Below are positions 25,478-34,555 of a stretch of DNA of 64,000 nucleotides, piece after piece. Source of the stretch: Lachnospiraceae bacterium (GTDB taxonomy: Bacteria; Bacillota; Clostridia; Lachnospirales; Lachnospiraceae); the NCBI GenBank assembly GCA_017442865.1, contig JAFRXK010000043.1, forward strand, positions 21,996 to 85,995. The letters are read 5' to 3'. Position 1 is the first letter of the stretch. Every line of letters starts with the position of its first letter. Both the position numbers and the translations under genes were made by a program. The notes beneath the pieces are model-generated. The model was given only the letters and a program-made list of their open reading frames with translations, ran no database searches and had not been told where the DNA came from.

Positions 25478-26170
25478 ATGAAGACGCTGGTTATAATACC
25501 CGCCTTTAATGAAAGTGCAAGTATTTTAAAAACAGTAGCCGATATAAAAGAGAATGCGCCGGGCATTGATTATGTTATAATTAATGACTGCTCGACGGAC
25601 AATATGAAGCAGATATGCATTGATAACAATCTGAACACAATAAATCTGCCGGTTAATCTGGGCATAGGCGGAGCTGTACAGACGGGCTATAAGTATGCTT
25701 TTGAAAAGGGCTATGATGCGGCGATTCAGTTCGACGGCGACGGTCAGCATGAGGCAAAATATATTAAGCTCATGGAAGAGGTGCTTGAGAAGGAAGAGCT
25801 TGACATGGTTATCGGTTCAAGATTTATTGAGCATGAGGGCTTCCAGTCAACCATAATGAGACAGGTGGGAATCAAATTTTTTACCGGACTTATAAAGGTT
25901 ATAACAGGAAAGAAGGTCACAGACCCGACCTCCGGCATGAGAATGGCAGGCAGAAATATGATTGAGATGTTTACCAAGAGATATCCTAAGGATTATCCTG
26001 AGCCTGAGACGGTTGCTTCAGCGCTTATCCAGAAGATGAAGGTAAAGGAGATACCGGTTGAGATGAGGGAGAGAGAAGAAGGGGTGTCTTCAATATCTCC
26101 TAAAAAATCAATTTATTATATGCTTAAGGTAACACTTGCAATACTTCTGGTTGCATTAAGAGGAAGGTAA
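25478..26170 (+). CDS. Polyprenyl-phosphate GT2 (DPM1-like)
   Basis: This 230-residue GT2 enzyme starts LVIIPAFNESASI and carries INDCSTDN, QFDGDGQHEA (DXD-type site), GSRF and DPTSGMRMAGR, the pattern of dolichol- or undecaprenyl-phosphate sugar transferases. It would load a single sugar on undecaprenyl phosphate. It stands before DUF2304 and DUF2142 genes, the usual order of a module that adds a sugar on the outer membrane face. GGAGG precedes the ATG. Confidence 0.88.
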   Translation: MKTLVIIPAFNESASILKTVADIKENAPGIDYVIINDCSTDNMKQICIDNNLNTINLPVNLGIGGAVQTGYKYAFEKGYDAAIQFDGDGQHEAKYIKLMEEVLEKEELDMVIGSRFIEHEGFQSTIMRQVGIKFFTGLIKVITGKKVTDPTSGMRMAGRNMIEMFTKRYPKDYPEPETVASALIQKMKVKEIPVEMREREEGVSSISPKKSIYYMLKVTLAILLVALRGR

Positions 26171-26317
26171 CAGCCGGTATCGGGACTGTTTACAGATATA
26201 ACTATTTTTCGCGGGCAATGAATCAATACGACGAGCCTGCTGCGGAGAATTTATTTAATGCGGAATTTATGTTCGCAACTATAAGAGTCGTTTTAAGACG
26301 GCGGAATGGAGATGCTT

Positions 26318-26716
26318 ATGACATTAAGACTTCAGATTATTTTGGCGGTAGTGCTTGTGATAGTCTTTATCATGCTTATTAACCGGATAAGAAAGGAACG
26401 GCTGGATATCAGGTTTGCGCTTCCGTGGATGGCTCTGCTCATCGGATTGTTTATTATTGATGTGTTCCCGGGGATTACACAGAGGCTTGCCGCGTTAATG
26501 GGCATAGAGCTTCCGATAAACATGCTGATGCTTTTGGGACTTACATTTTCAATTACGATTATTTTCTTTTTGACATCTATGACGTTTAATGAGTCGGACA
26601 AGCAAAAGCAGGTCATTCAGGAGCTTGGACTGCTAAGAAAAGAAGTTGAAGAACTAAAGAAGAGAGAAGATATTAAAGGGGAAGTAAAAGATGAGAGGTC
26701 AGTCGGTGATGAGTAG
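26318..26716 (+). CDS. DUF2304 membrane protein
   Basis: This 132-residue protein has three hydrophobic helices followed by a charged C-terminal coiled coil (LRKEVEELKKRED). DUF2304 proteins are regular neighbours of polyprenyl-phosphate glycosyltransferases, perhaps helping the lipid-linked sugar cross the membrane. GGAG at 26308-26311 supports ATG 26318 over the ATGs at 26306 and 26312. Its 3' end overlaps the next gene by 26 bases. Confidence 0.8.
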   Translation: MTLRLQIILAVVLVIVFIMLINRIRKERLDIRFALPWMALLIGLFIIDVFPGITQRLAALMGIELPINMLMLLGLTFSITIIFFLTSMTFNESDKQKQVIQELGLLRKEVEELKKREDIKGEVKDERSVGDE

Positions 26717-28652
26717 AATTGATTGGACAAAGCTGAATCCGTTCAGGAAAATCAGCAAGGATAAGGCTGTGAATTTCCTGATAAGATACATACTGTTTAT
26801 AGTAATCGCCCTTATTGCCGCGTTGGCGGGAGAGGCGCTTTGCAACGCAAGACTCCTGAGATTAAGCCACAACGAGAAGGGCGTAAAAGAGATAACGTCT
26901 TATACGTTGGAGGACAATAAGGCTGTTGTTGATTTAGGCGGTCAGTATGTAGATAAATTTGTTTACAAATTTGATTACCACAACAAAATTGACGCAGAGA
27001 TAAATGTGTATGCGCTTAACGGACTTGGCGTGGAAGAGCTTTATGAAATGGAGGACCATTGCAGCAGTGTTCTTAATGAATCTGTGGTCAATATCGGAAG
27101 GAATGTCAATAAGATAGAAATCAGTTTTATTACAGATTCGACCATGGAGCATATAGGCTTTGCACCGGTAAGCTGCTTAAAGGGCTTTGAGGTTGATAAT
27201 ACAGTTGATTTCAACATTTACAGGATGGGCTTTATATTTGTTGCGGTTTTCCTCGGACTGTTTTTGTTCTTTGAAAGAAGACGGCTGGTGAAGCGTATAG
27301 AGGTGATTTTCCTTGTGCTTTCGATGACTACCGGATTGTTTATGATATTCGGACTGCCGACAAGCAAGGTGGGCTGGGATGAGGAGATACATTTCTTCAG
27401 GTCATACGCACTTTCGACATATCCGGGCGCAATTGAGATTGATGAAGATCTGGCGAACTGGTTCGTGGCTTCACAGGATACATGGCCTTACAATGTGCCG
27501 GACAGTATTGAGGAAAGAGATGATTATGCAGACTATTTTAATGAAAACTGCAGCTATGAGGAAATAGATTTGCATATGGAGTCGGGACTGGGCTTCCCTT
27601 ATTTTACGGGATATATAGCGCAGGCGCTTATGATAAAGCTTGCCAGAAAGCTTGGATGCTCATTTGTCATGATGTATATGCTGGGAAGGCTGGGTAATCT
27701 TTTACTGTACTGCATTGTTATGATGCTTGCGATAAAGAAGACGCCGCGCGGCAAGTGGCTGATGGCAATCATCGGACTTATGCCGACTACGTTGTTCCTT
27801 GCCTGCACATATTCGTATGATGCGACAATCATCTGCTTTATGTATCTTGCGATAGCATATTTCCTTAATATGCTTCTGGTTGCAGATTACAAATTCAGAT
27901 GGCGGGATTATTTTATAATGGGTGCATCGTTTGCGATAGCATGTCTGCCAAAGTCGGTATATGCACCTTTAGTGCTGCTCGTGCTTATACTTCCTAAGCG
28001 TATATTTAAGGACAGCAGGCAGATGTGGCTTGCAAAGGGCGGCATGGCAGTCTTAAGCATCCTCATGGTTGCGCTAAATATTCTGCCGACGGTTATTTCA
28101 CCAAGCGATGTGGGCGATTCCAGAGGCGGAGATACAAGCGAGGCCGGACAGATGTCATATATACTTGGACATCCTTTCAGCTACGCGGGTATATTATTTA
28201 ATAATTTCAAGCGTACATTTAACGGTTATTTTGCGGGCAATGGTATATTCGGACTGCTCGGACATCTTGATGCAGGAAATTATACCTGCTGGTTCTACAC
28301 TCTTGTAGCCGGTGTTATAATGACCGATACGGTGAAGAAGGAAGAGCAGGAGCGTATTCTGCAGCTTAAGAAAGAGCATAAGATTGCGATATTTGTTGTG
28401 GTTATGATGATAGTTGCCCTTATATGGACGGCGCTTTATATGTCATTTACAGAGCCGGGCAGAAGCATCATAAACGGAGTGCAGGGAAGATACTATATTC
28501 CGTTTATTTTCCTTGTGTATTTGCTTTTTGACAACAGAAAGCTGCAAAACAGTTTCAGGCCTGAGTGGTATAACACGGTGGTTGCCGCATGCTCGGAAGG
28601 TCTGCTGCTTTATGTAATATGGCAGGGCATTATTTCGACACATTGTCTTTAA
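26691..28652 (+). CDS. DUF2142 GT-C-like membrane protein
   Basis: This 653-residue protein has an N-terminal helix (about residues 28-48), an outside beta-rich domain (about 60-170) and then about ten membrane helices. At residues 229-234 it has WDEEIH, in the first long outer loop, where GT-C enzymes carry acidic catalytic residues. It probably transfers a sugar from an undecaprenyl-phosphate donor outside the membrane. It overlaps DUF2304 and follows the DPM1-like gene, forming a three-gene module. The start at 26691 is supported by AAAGGGG. Confidence 0.82.
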   Translation: MRGQSVMSRIDWTKLNPFRKISKDKAVNFLIRYILFIVIALIAALAGEALCNARLLRLSHNEKGVKEITSYTLEDNKAVVDLGGQYVDKFVYKFDYHNKIDAEINVYALNGLGVEELYEMEDHCSSVLNESVVNIGRNVNKIEISFITDSTMEHIGFAPVSCLKGFEVDNTVDFNIYRMGFIFVAVFLGLFLFFERRRLVKRIEVIFLVLSMTTGLFMIFGLPTSKVGWDEEIHFFRSYALSTYPGAIEIDEDLANWFVASQDTWPYNVPDSIEERDDYADYFNENCSYEEIDLHMESGLGFPYFTGYIAQALMIKLARKLGCSFVMMYMLGRLGNLLLYCIVMMLAIKKTPRGKWLMAIIGLMPTTLFLACTYSYDATIICFMYLAIAYFLNMLLVADYKFRWRDYFIMGASFAIACLPKSVYAPLVLLVLILPKRIFKDSRQMWLAKGGMAVLSILMVALNILPTVISPSDVGDSRGGDTSEAGQMSYILGHPFSYAGILFNNFKRTFNGYFAGNGIFGLLGHLDAGNYTCWFYTLVAGVIMTDTVKKEEQERILQLKKEHKIAIFVVVMMIVALIWTALYMSFTEPGRSIINGVQGRYYIPFIFLVYLLFDNRKLQNSFRPEWYNTVVAACSEGLLLYVIWQGIISTHCL

Positions 28653-28735
28653 AATTAACGGCATTGCCACGACATGAATAGTCAGATTAACTGTTGTGAC
28701 AGGCTGCATTGCAGATAAAATTAACGATAATAAGG

Positions 28736-28764
28736 TTGAAACTGCATTTGTAAAGTGCTATCAT
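28736..28764 (+). promoter_or_regulatory. Sigma-A promoter of rfbC
   Basis: TTGAAA (28736-28741), a 17-base spacer and TATCAT (28759-28764), about 50 bases before rfbC. It gives the exporter genes an internal promoter. Confidence 0.6.
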
Positions 28765-28814
28765 ACATTGAATGTGATATTAAATATTATTAATTAAAGA
28801 AAGAGGTAATGATT

Positions 28815-29369
28815 ATGGGAAAGATTAAGGTTACAAGATGTGAGATTGAAGGTTTGTGTGTTATTGAGCCAACAGTATTTAAGGATGAGCGCGGATATTT
28901 TGTGGAAACATATAATTATAATGATTTTAAAGAGGAAGGACTGGATATGATTTTTGTACAGGACAACCAGTCCATGTCGGTAAAGGGCGTATTAAGAGGA
29001 CTTCATTATCAGAAGCAGTTCCCACAGGGCAAGCTTGTACGTGCCATAAGAGGTACGGTATTTGATGTTGCCGTTGACCTTCGCGCAGATTCAAAGACCT
29101 ATGGAAAGTGGTTCGGCGTTGAGCTTTCAGCAGAAAATAAGAAGCAGTTTTACATTCCTCAGGGCTTTGCACATGGTTTTATAGTTCTTTCGGATGAGGC
29201 AGAGTTTGCATACAAGTGTACAGATTTTTATCATCCGGGCGATGAGGGCGGTCTTGCATGGAATGACCCTGAGATAGGCGTTGAGTGGCCTATAGAGGAG
29301 GGCATGAAGCTCATCATTTCTGAAAAGGATCAGAAGTGGGGCGGATTAAAGGATACCTTTAAATTTTAA
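28815..29369 (+). CDS. rfbC: dTDP-4-dehydrorhamnose 3,5-epimerase
   Basis: This 184-residue cupin enzyme epimerises dTDP-4-keto-6-deoxyglucose on the way to dTDP-L-rhamnose. Motifs include RGYFVETY, GVLRGLHYQ (catalytic His) and PQGFAHGF, followed by CTDFYHPGDEGG and IGVEWP. AGAGG lies 8 bases before ATG 28815. The partner genes rfbA, rfbB and rfbD are not in the window. The last codons and stop are repeated imperfectly just downstream. Confidence 0.93.
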   Translation: MGKIKVTRCEIEGLCVIEPTVFKDERGYFVETYNYNDFKEEGLDMIFVQDNQSMSVKGVLRGLHYQKQFPQGKLVRAIRGTVFDVAVDLRADSKTYGKWFGVELSAENKKQFYIPQGFAHGFIVLSDEAEFAYKCTDFYHPGDEGGLAWNDPEIGVEWPIEEGMKLIISEKDQKWGGLKDTFKF

Positions 29370-29403
29370 GAGATTGATAAAGGCACACCTTTAAGTTTTA
29401 AGA
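29348..29403. repeat. Imperfect repeat of the rfbC 3' end
   Basis: The last bases of rfbC with its stop (29348-29371) recur at 29379-29403, with one inserted base and a few changes. The second copy is not in a gene. Confidence 0.65.
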
Positions 29404-29419
29404 AAAAGGAATTTAAATT

Positions 29420-30871
29420 ATGAATGAAAATGTTATCAGTGTTAAGAAGGTCTGTGCGGTGCTGCTTGGCGTTTACACCCTGTTTGCGGTCGCATTCTGC
29501 CTTATAGCACAGTATCAGATGAAATATACAGCCGAGGAGACGGTGTTTGTCGGAGAGAATGCCGACAGCAATGTGGGCGAGCTTCTGGACGGAACAAGGG
29601 TTGTCCAGACATTTTCACCGGATTTAAAGTATCTTCGCGGAATGAATATAAGATTTTCAACATTTGCAAGAGAAAATACAGGAAAGCTGGATATAAGCCT
29701 TATAAATGTTGATACAGACGAGGCGTTGTGGAAAACACAGCTTGATGTAAATGAGCTTGAGGATAACTCATGGCTTGAGCTTAGGTTTGATGAACCGGTT
29801 ATTATTGAAGAGGGCTCGGATACAAAGCTCGGAGTGTGCATTGATGTGCAGGGAAGTACGCAGGGAAGGGCTGTGACAATAGGCTGCCAGCAGGCAGGCG
29901 TTCCGGCCAAGGACAGCCTTACAATCAATGGTGAAATCGTAGATAATGCGGGCTTGTGCTTAAGCACAATACAAAACAGCGATTCAAAATATGCGCCTTT
30001 TTATATACCGCTGCTGGCTTTAGGACTGGCACTGCTTGCCGCATACTGCGGCTGGCTTATTGCGGCTGAGAAAAAGGGCAGAAGAAGTCTTGGACTTAAG
30101 CTTATCCAGACGGTCAACAGATATAATTTCCTCTTAAAGCAGCTTATATCAAGGGACTTTAAGACAAAGTATAAGCGTTCGGTATTAGGCGTTTTCTGGA
30201 GCTTTTTAAATCCGCTGCTTACCATGCTTGTACAGTATGCGGTTTTCTCAAGACTGTTTAAGTTCGATATTAAAAACTACCCTGTATACCTTCTTACAGG
30301 TATAGTTTTCTTCAACAATTTTAATGATTCTACAAATCAGGCGATGATGGCGATTGTAGGCAATTCGCAGCTGATAACAAAGGTATATGTGCCGAAGTAT
30401 ATTTACCCTATATCAAAGGTGCTTTCAACCTCTATCAATCTGCTGCTTTCGCTTATTCCGCTGGTGCTTGTTGCATTAGTGACCGGAGTAAAGCTTTCAC
30501 CGGCGCTTATTATGCTGCCTGTGGGAATACTGCTTTTGCTGCTGTTTACGATAGGAATAGCATTTGCGGTATCGGCGGCGATGGTATTCTTCAGGGATAT
30601 CCAGTTCTTGTGGGGAGTATTCATAATGATATGGATGTATGCTACGCCTATCATTTATCCTATAGAGATACTCAAGGGAAGCTTCATGTATCCTATGCAG
30701 AAGTTAAATCCTATGTATCATTATATAACCTTCTTTAGAACAATTATTATTGACGGAGTATCACCTGAGCCGTCAGCATACGTAATCTGCGGTGCGCTTG
30801 CAGTGCTTTCATTATTAATCGGAGGACTGATTTTTAAGAAGACACAGGATAAGTTTGTACTGTATATCTAG
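29420..30871 (+). CDS. Polysaccharide ABC permease with ectodomain
   Basis: This 483-residue protein is much longer than the usual 260-280 of TagG/Wzm permeases. Residues about 10-31 are a helix, 35-190 an outside beta-rich domain, and 194-216 another helix. From about 225 to the end it is an ABC-2 permease (LISRDFKTKYKRSVLGVFWS, MYATPIIYPIE). It pairs with the ATPase gene downstream for polymer export. The ectodomain recurs in the GT-C-like protein at 37095-39662: both share a QxF...RF.T...VD.DT...DNS pattern. The extra domain may bind the glycan, but that is inference. Confidence 0.87.
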   Translation: MNENVISVKKVCAVLLGVYTLFAVAFCLIAQYQMKYTAEETVFVGENADSNVGELLDGTRVVQTFSPDLKYLRGMNIRFSTFARENTGKLDISLINVDTDEALWKTQLDVNELEDNSWLELRFDEPVIIEEGSDTKLGVCIDVQGSTQGRAVTIGCQQAGVPAKDSLTINGEIVDNAGLCLSTIQNSDSKYAPFYIPLLALGLALLAAYCGWLIAAEKKGRRSLGLKLIQTVNRYNFLLKQLISRDFKTKYKRSVLGVFWSFLNPLLTMLVQYAVFSRLFKFDIKNYPVYLLTGIVFFNNFNDSTNQAMMAIVGNSQLITKVYVPKYIYPISKVLSTSINLLLSLIPLVLVALVTGVKLSPALIMLPVGILLLLLFTIGIAFAVSAAMVFFRDIQFLWGVFIMIWMYATPIIYPIEILKGSFMYPMQKLNPMYHYITFFRTIIIDGVSPEPSAYVICGALAVLSLLIGGLIFKKTQDKFVLYI

Positions 30872-30967
30872 TATAATGGTCGCATGATAACTGTTATACC
30901 GGTGCGGATAAGGATTTGATGCCGGGAGCATCCGGCGGGCGAAAGCTTATATGAGGAGTTATTAACT

Positions 30968-32743
30968 ATGACAATGATAAAAGTTAACGACGTTTCCATG
31001 CGCTTTGTTATGGCAAATGACAAAATATCAAGCATAAAGGAATTTGTGACCGCAACCCTTAGCCACAAGCTTAAGTTTAAGGAGTTCTGGGCGCTTCATG
31101 ATGTGAATTTTGAGGTAAATAAGGGCGAGGTTGTAGGTATAATCGGTAGAAACGGTGCGGGTAAAAGTACTATTTTAAAGATTATATCAGGTATTTTAAA
31201 GCCGACCACCGGAAGTGTGGAGCGCGGAGGCAATGTCGTTCCGATGCTGGAGCTTGGCTCCGGCTTTGATTATGATTTAAGCGGCAGGGAGAATATTTTC
31301 TTGAATGGAGCTATTTTAGGGTATTCACAGAAGTTCCTTGAGGAAAAGTATGATGAGATACTGGAATTTTCGGAGCTGGGCGATTTCATTAATATGCCTA
31401 TCAGAAATTATTCTTCAGGTATGCTTATGAGACTTGCATTTTCAATTGCAACGGTTGTACAGCCTGAGATACTTATTGTTGATGAGATACTTGCCGTCGG
31501 TGATGAGAACTTCCAGAAGAAGAGCAAGAAGAGAATGATGGAGCTTATGAGCGGCGGAACAACAGTGCTTTTCGTTTCTCATAACATGGACCAGATAAAG
31601 GAGATGTGCGACAGGGTTGTGTGGCTTGACCAGGGTACGGTAAGAATGTTCGGACCTACCGCTGAGGTATGCGCCGCATATGATATCTCCACGCCTGATG
31701 TCAACAGAATAAAATTTGCCGAAAAGGATGAATGGGTAGAAAAGCTTCTGGAGAAGCTTAAGAAGAATGACAGGCTTATAAACCGTCTTGGAAAGCACAA
31801 TATATTCCTGTTAGGCACTGAGGATTACGGTAATCTCGGAGACCATCAGATTGCGGCGTCAGAGCATCAGTGGATAAAGGATGTATTTGGCGACAGCTAC
31901 AGGGTGATAGAGATTCCTGCAAGAAAGTACTGGAGAATCAAGAGATATTTAAAGGAGTTCATGCACAGCGACGATATTATTCTCGGCCACGGCGGCGGCA
32001 ATTTAGGAAACCAGTATCCTGCGTCTGAGGAGATAAGGCGTGATTTTATAAGGTCATTCCCTGACAACAGGATTATAATTATGCCGCAGACCATGTATTT
32101 TACCGAGGATGAGGCGGGAGCAAGACAGCTTGAGGAGAGCAGAAGGATATACAATGCGCATAAGCATCTGACGATTCTTGCGCGTGAGAGGACTTCCTAC
32201 GAGCATGCAAAAGAGGCGTTTGACTGTGATGTGTTCCTTGTGCCGGATATAGTGCTGTACAGTGATTATTCTGACAGGAAAAAAGACAGGCAGAATATAA
32301 CAATATGTATGAGAAGCGATATTGAGGCAGTGCTTTCAAAGGATGAAAGAGATACAATTAATAAAGTTGCTTCCAGTGTAGGCGGAGAGATTGTGCTTAC
32401 CGACACGCAGCAGGAGGAGTATATCGATATCGAGGATAGAAAAGCCAATCTGGACAGATTTTTTGATAAAATATGCGCTTCAAAGCTTGTGATTACGGAC
32501 AGGCTGCACGGAATGGTATTTTGTGCAATTACAGGTACGCCGTGCGTTGCATTTTCAAATTACAATCATAAGGTGGCAGGCACCTATGACTGGATAAAGC
32601 ATCTTCCGTATATACGCTTTATCAACGAGGTCAGTGAATTAGAGGGTGCGGTAAAGGATGTTTTAAGCGCTAAGAGCCTTGAATTTGATAATACAAGGAT
32701 TAAAGAGGAGTATGCAGGCTTAAAAAAGAAGCTTGGCAGATAA
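30968..32743 (+). CDS. ABC ATPase fused to polysaccharide pyruvyltransferase
   Basis: This 591-residue fusion begins with a TagH/Wzt-type ATPase (residues 1-240): Walker A GRNGAGKST at 60-68, signature YSSGM at 148-152 and Walker B ILIVDE at 168-173. A charged linker (250-272) leads to a pyruvyltransferase domain (PF04230 type, 275-590) with YGNLGDHQIA at 287-296, GHGGGNLG at 340-347 and DRLHG at 511-515. In Wzt-type exporters the C-terminal extension is a carbohydrate-binding domain that reads the chain cap; here that place is taken by an enzyme adding a pyruvate ketal. GAGGAG precedes the ATG. It lies next to the permease gene. Both halves look intact. Confidence 0.9.
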   Translation: MTMIKVNDVSMRFVMANDKISSIKEFVTATLSHKLKFKEFWALHDVNFEVNKGEVVGIIGRNGAGKSTILKIISGILKPTTGSVERGGNVVPMLELGSGFDYDLSGRENIFLNGAILGYSQKFLEEKYDEILEFSELGDFINMPIRNYSSGMLMRLAFSIATVVQPEILIVDEILAVGDENFQKKSKKRMMELMSGGTTVLFVSHNMDQIKEMCDRVVWLDQGTVRMFGPTAEVCAAYDISTPDVNRIKFAEKDEWVEKLLEKLKKNDRLINRLGKHNIFLLGTEDYGNLGDHQIAASEHQWIKDVFGDSYRVIEIPARKYWRIKRYLKEFMHSDDIILGHGGGNLGNQYPASEEIRRDFIRSFPDNRIIIMPQTMYFTEDEAGARQLEESRRIYNAHKHLTILARERTSYEHAKEAFDCDVFLVPDIVLYSDYSDRKKDRQNITICMRSDIEAVLSKDERDTINKVASSVGGEIVLTDTQQEEYIDIEDRKANLDRFFDKICASKLVITDRLHGMVFCAITGTPCVAFSNYNHKVAGTYDWIKHLPYIRFINEVSELEGAVKDVLSAKSLEFDNTRIKEEYAGLKKKLGR

Positions 32744-32809
32744 GCCGGATTAAAAGATATGCCGGCAGATAAGCCGGATTAACGGATAAGTGCAGATAAG
32801 CCGGATTAA
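32737..32809. repeat. Three direct copies of a gene-end 17-mer
   Basis: CAGATAAGCCGGATTAA occurs at 32737-32753, 32766-32782 and 32793-32809, spaced 29 and 27 bases. The first copy includes the TAA stop of the ABC-pyruvyltransferase gene. Confidence 0.9.
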
Positions 32810-32868
32810 CAGACAAGACGGCGGGCAGTGGCAGACAAGAGGATTTTGCCGGAATCATGGAGGGTAAT

Positions 32869-34515
32869 ATGGAGCCTTTGGTAAGTGTTATTATGCCGAA
32901 TTACAACGGCGGCAGGCACATTGAAAAGACAATACAAAGTGTTTTGCTGCAGACATACCAAAACCTTGAATTTATTATTGTGGATGATGCGTCCACGGAT
33001 AATTCGAGGGATATTATCCGCTCATTTTCCGACAGCCGGATAAGGCTTGTGTGCAAGGAAAAAAATCAGCAGATTTGCGCTGCGCTCAATGACGGAATCG
33101 CACAGGCAGGCGGAAGGTACATTGCCAGAATTGACAGCGATGACAAATGGGAGCCTGATAAATTAAAAAAGCAGGTTGATTTTCTTGAGAATAATGCTTC
33201 CTATGACGCATGCTTTACATGGGCGAAGATTATTGACGAGTATGATAATGTAACAGAGGATGAGGATAATTTCTTTTACAGGCTTTTTAAGCAGAGCAAT
33301 AAAAGCAGGAAGGAGTGGATAAAGCAGTTGTTTTTCAAAGGCAACTGTTTATGCCATCCGAGCGTGCTTGTAAGAACAGCTGCAGTTAATAGGCTGGGAG
33401 GTTATAAGGACAGCCTGCTTCAGCTTCAGGATTATGATATGTGGCTCAGGCTTTTAAAGCTATCCAATATATATGTTATCGAGGAAGAGCTTACATGCTA
33501 CCGAAGGATAGAGGGAGACAACGTAAGCATAAGCGCAGGCAGCGAGGCTAATAACACAAGATGCTACAACGAGACAGTATACATGCTAAATGATTATCTT
33601 GACGACATGGAAGACGAATTGTTTATTTCGTGTTTTCAGGATGAATTTGTAAACAGAGCTTCTCATTCTAAGGAGGAGCTTGCCTGTGAAAAAGCATTTT
33701 TGTGTATGTCGTCAAAGCTTGAGGCAGGAAGAGAAGCCGGCATATTAAAGCTTGCGGGACTTTCTGATGATGAAAAATGCCGCAAAGTACTGGAGGAGAG
33801 CTTTAATTTCGGCGTAAAGGATTTTTATAAGCTTAGCGGCAGTCATTATTTCTATGACAGCATTTTAAGAGGTAAAAACAGCGGGGATGAATACAATGTG
33901 GAGTCGTCGCTTTTCTACAGGACAAATAACGAGCCGGAGGACTGCTTTAAGGAGACAAAAATATATGCCTCTGTAAATGCAGGAGCGTACAAATGCAGCG
34001 TGGATGTTCCGGCAGATGCCCTGCAATTAAGATTTGACCCTGTGGACAATAAGATGTGTATTATATCAGGCTTCAGGGCGTTTTGCGGGGAGAGGCAGCT
34101 GGAGTGCAGACCTATTAATGCCGCAGTATTAAAGGACTTCTGGTTCTTTGGCACAAATGACCCACAGATAGAAATCTGTGCAGACGGACAGGCAGCAGGA
34201 CGGATTGATATTGAAGCCTTCATTTATATAAATGCTTTGGACAGGTTTGGTGAGAGCATGGCTTCGTTAGAAGCAGGTCTTACAGACTTATATAACAGAA
34301 GCGCCAGGACGGATGCACTTGAGGCTGCAAACACGAATCTTAAGGATATGGTTGAAGCCAAGGACAATCATATTTTCAACCTTGAGAATATAATTGCTTC
34401 AAAAGAAAATGAAATTAATCTGAAAAATGAGCGTATTGCTGCTCTGGAGCAAAAGATAAACCAGATGGAGAATACAAAGGTCTGGAAGCTATACAGAAGA
34501 CTTAAAAAGGGCTGA
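32869..34515 (+). CDS. GT2 glycosyltransferase with coiled-coil tail
   Basis: This 548-residue protein starts VSVIMPNYNGGRHIEKTI and has VDDASTDNS, ARIDSDDKWEP (DXD site) and LQDYDMWLRL, a standard GT2 catalytic domain (about residues 1-240). After a beta-rich middle part of unknown role (about 330-450) the C-terminus is a long heptad coiled coil (about 455-530) and a basic end. Coiled coils like this may set chain length or join the enzyme to others. GGAGGG just before favours ATG 32869, but ATG 32857 is possible. Confidence 0.85.
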   Translation: MEPLVSVIMPNYNGGRHIEKTIQSVLLQTYQNLEFIIVDDASTDNSRDIIRSFSDSRIRLVCKEKNQQICAALNDGIAQAGGRYIARIDSDDKWEPDKLKKQVDFLENNASYDACFTWAKIIDEYDNVTEDEDNFFYRLFKQSNKSRKEWIKQLFFKGNCLCHPSVLVRTAAVNRLGGYKDSLLQLQDYDMWLRLLKLSNIYVIEEELTCYRRIEGDNVSISAGSEANNTRCYNETVYMLNDYLDDMEDELFISCFQDEFVNRASHSKEELACEKAFLCMSSKLEAGREAGILKLAGLSDDEKCRKVLEESFNFGVKDFYKLSGSHYFYDSILRGKNSGDEYNVESSLFYRTNNEPEDCFKETKIYASVNAGAYKCSVDVPADALQLRFDPVDNKMCIISGFRAFCGERQLECRPINAAVLKDFWFFGTNDPQIEICADGQAAGRIDIEAFIYINALDRFGESMASLEAGLTDLYNRSARTDALEAANTNLKDMVEAKDNHIFNLENIIASKENEINLKNERIAALEQKINQMENTKVWKLYRRLKKG

Positions 34516-34555
34516 TAAATAAAGCTTTGCAGTGAATGTACAGGAGGATATTTCA

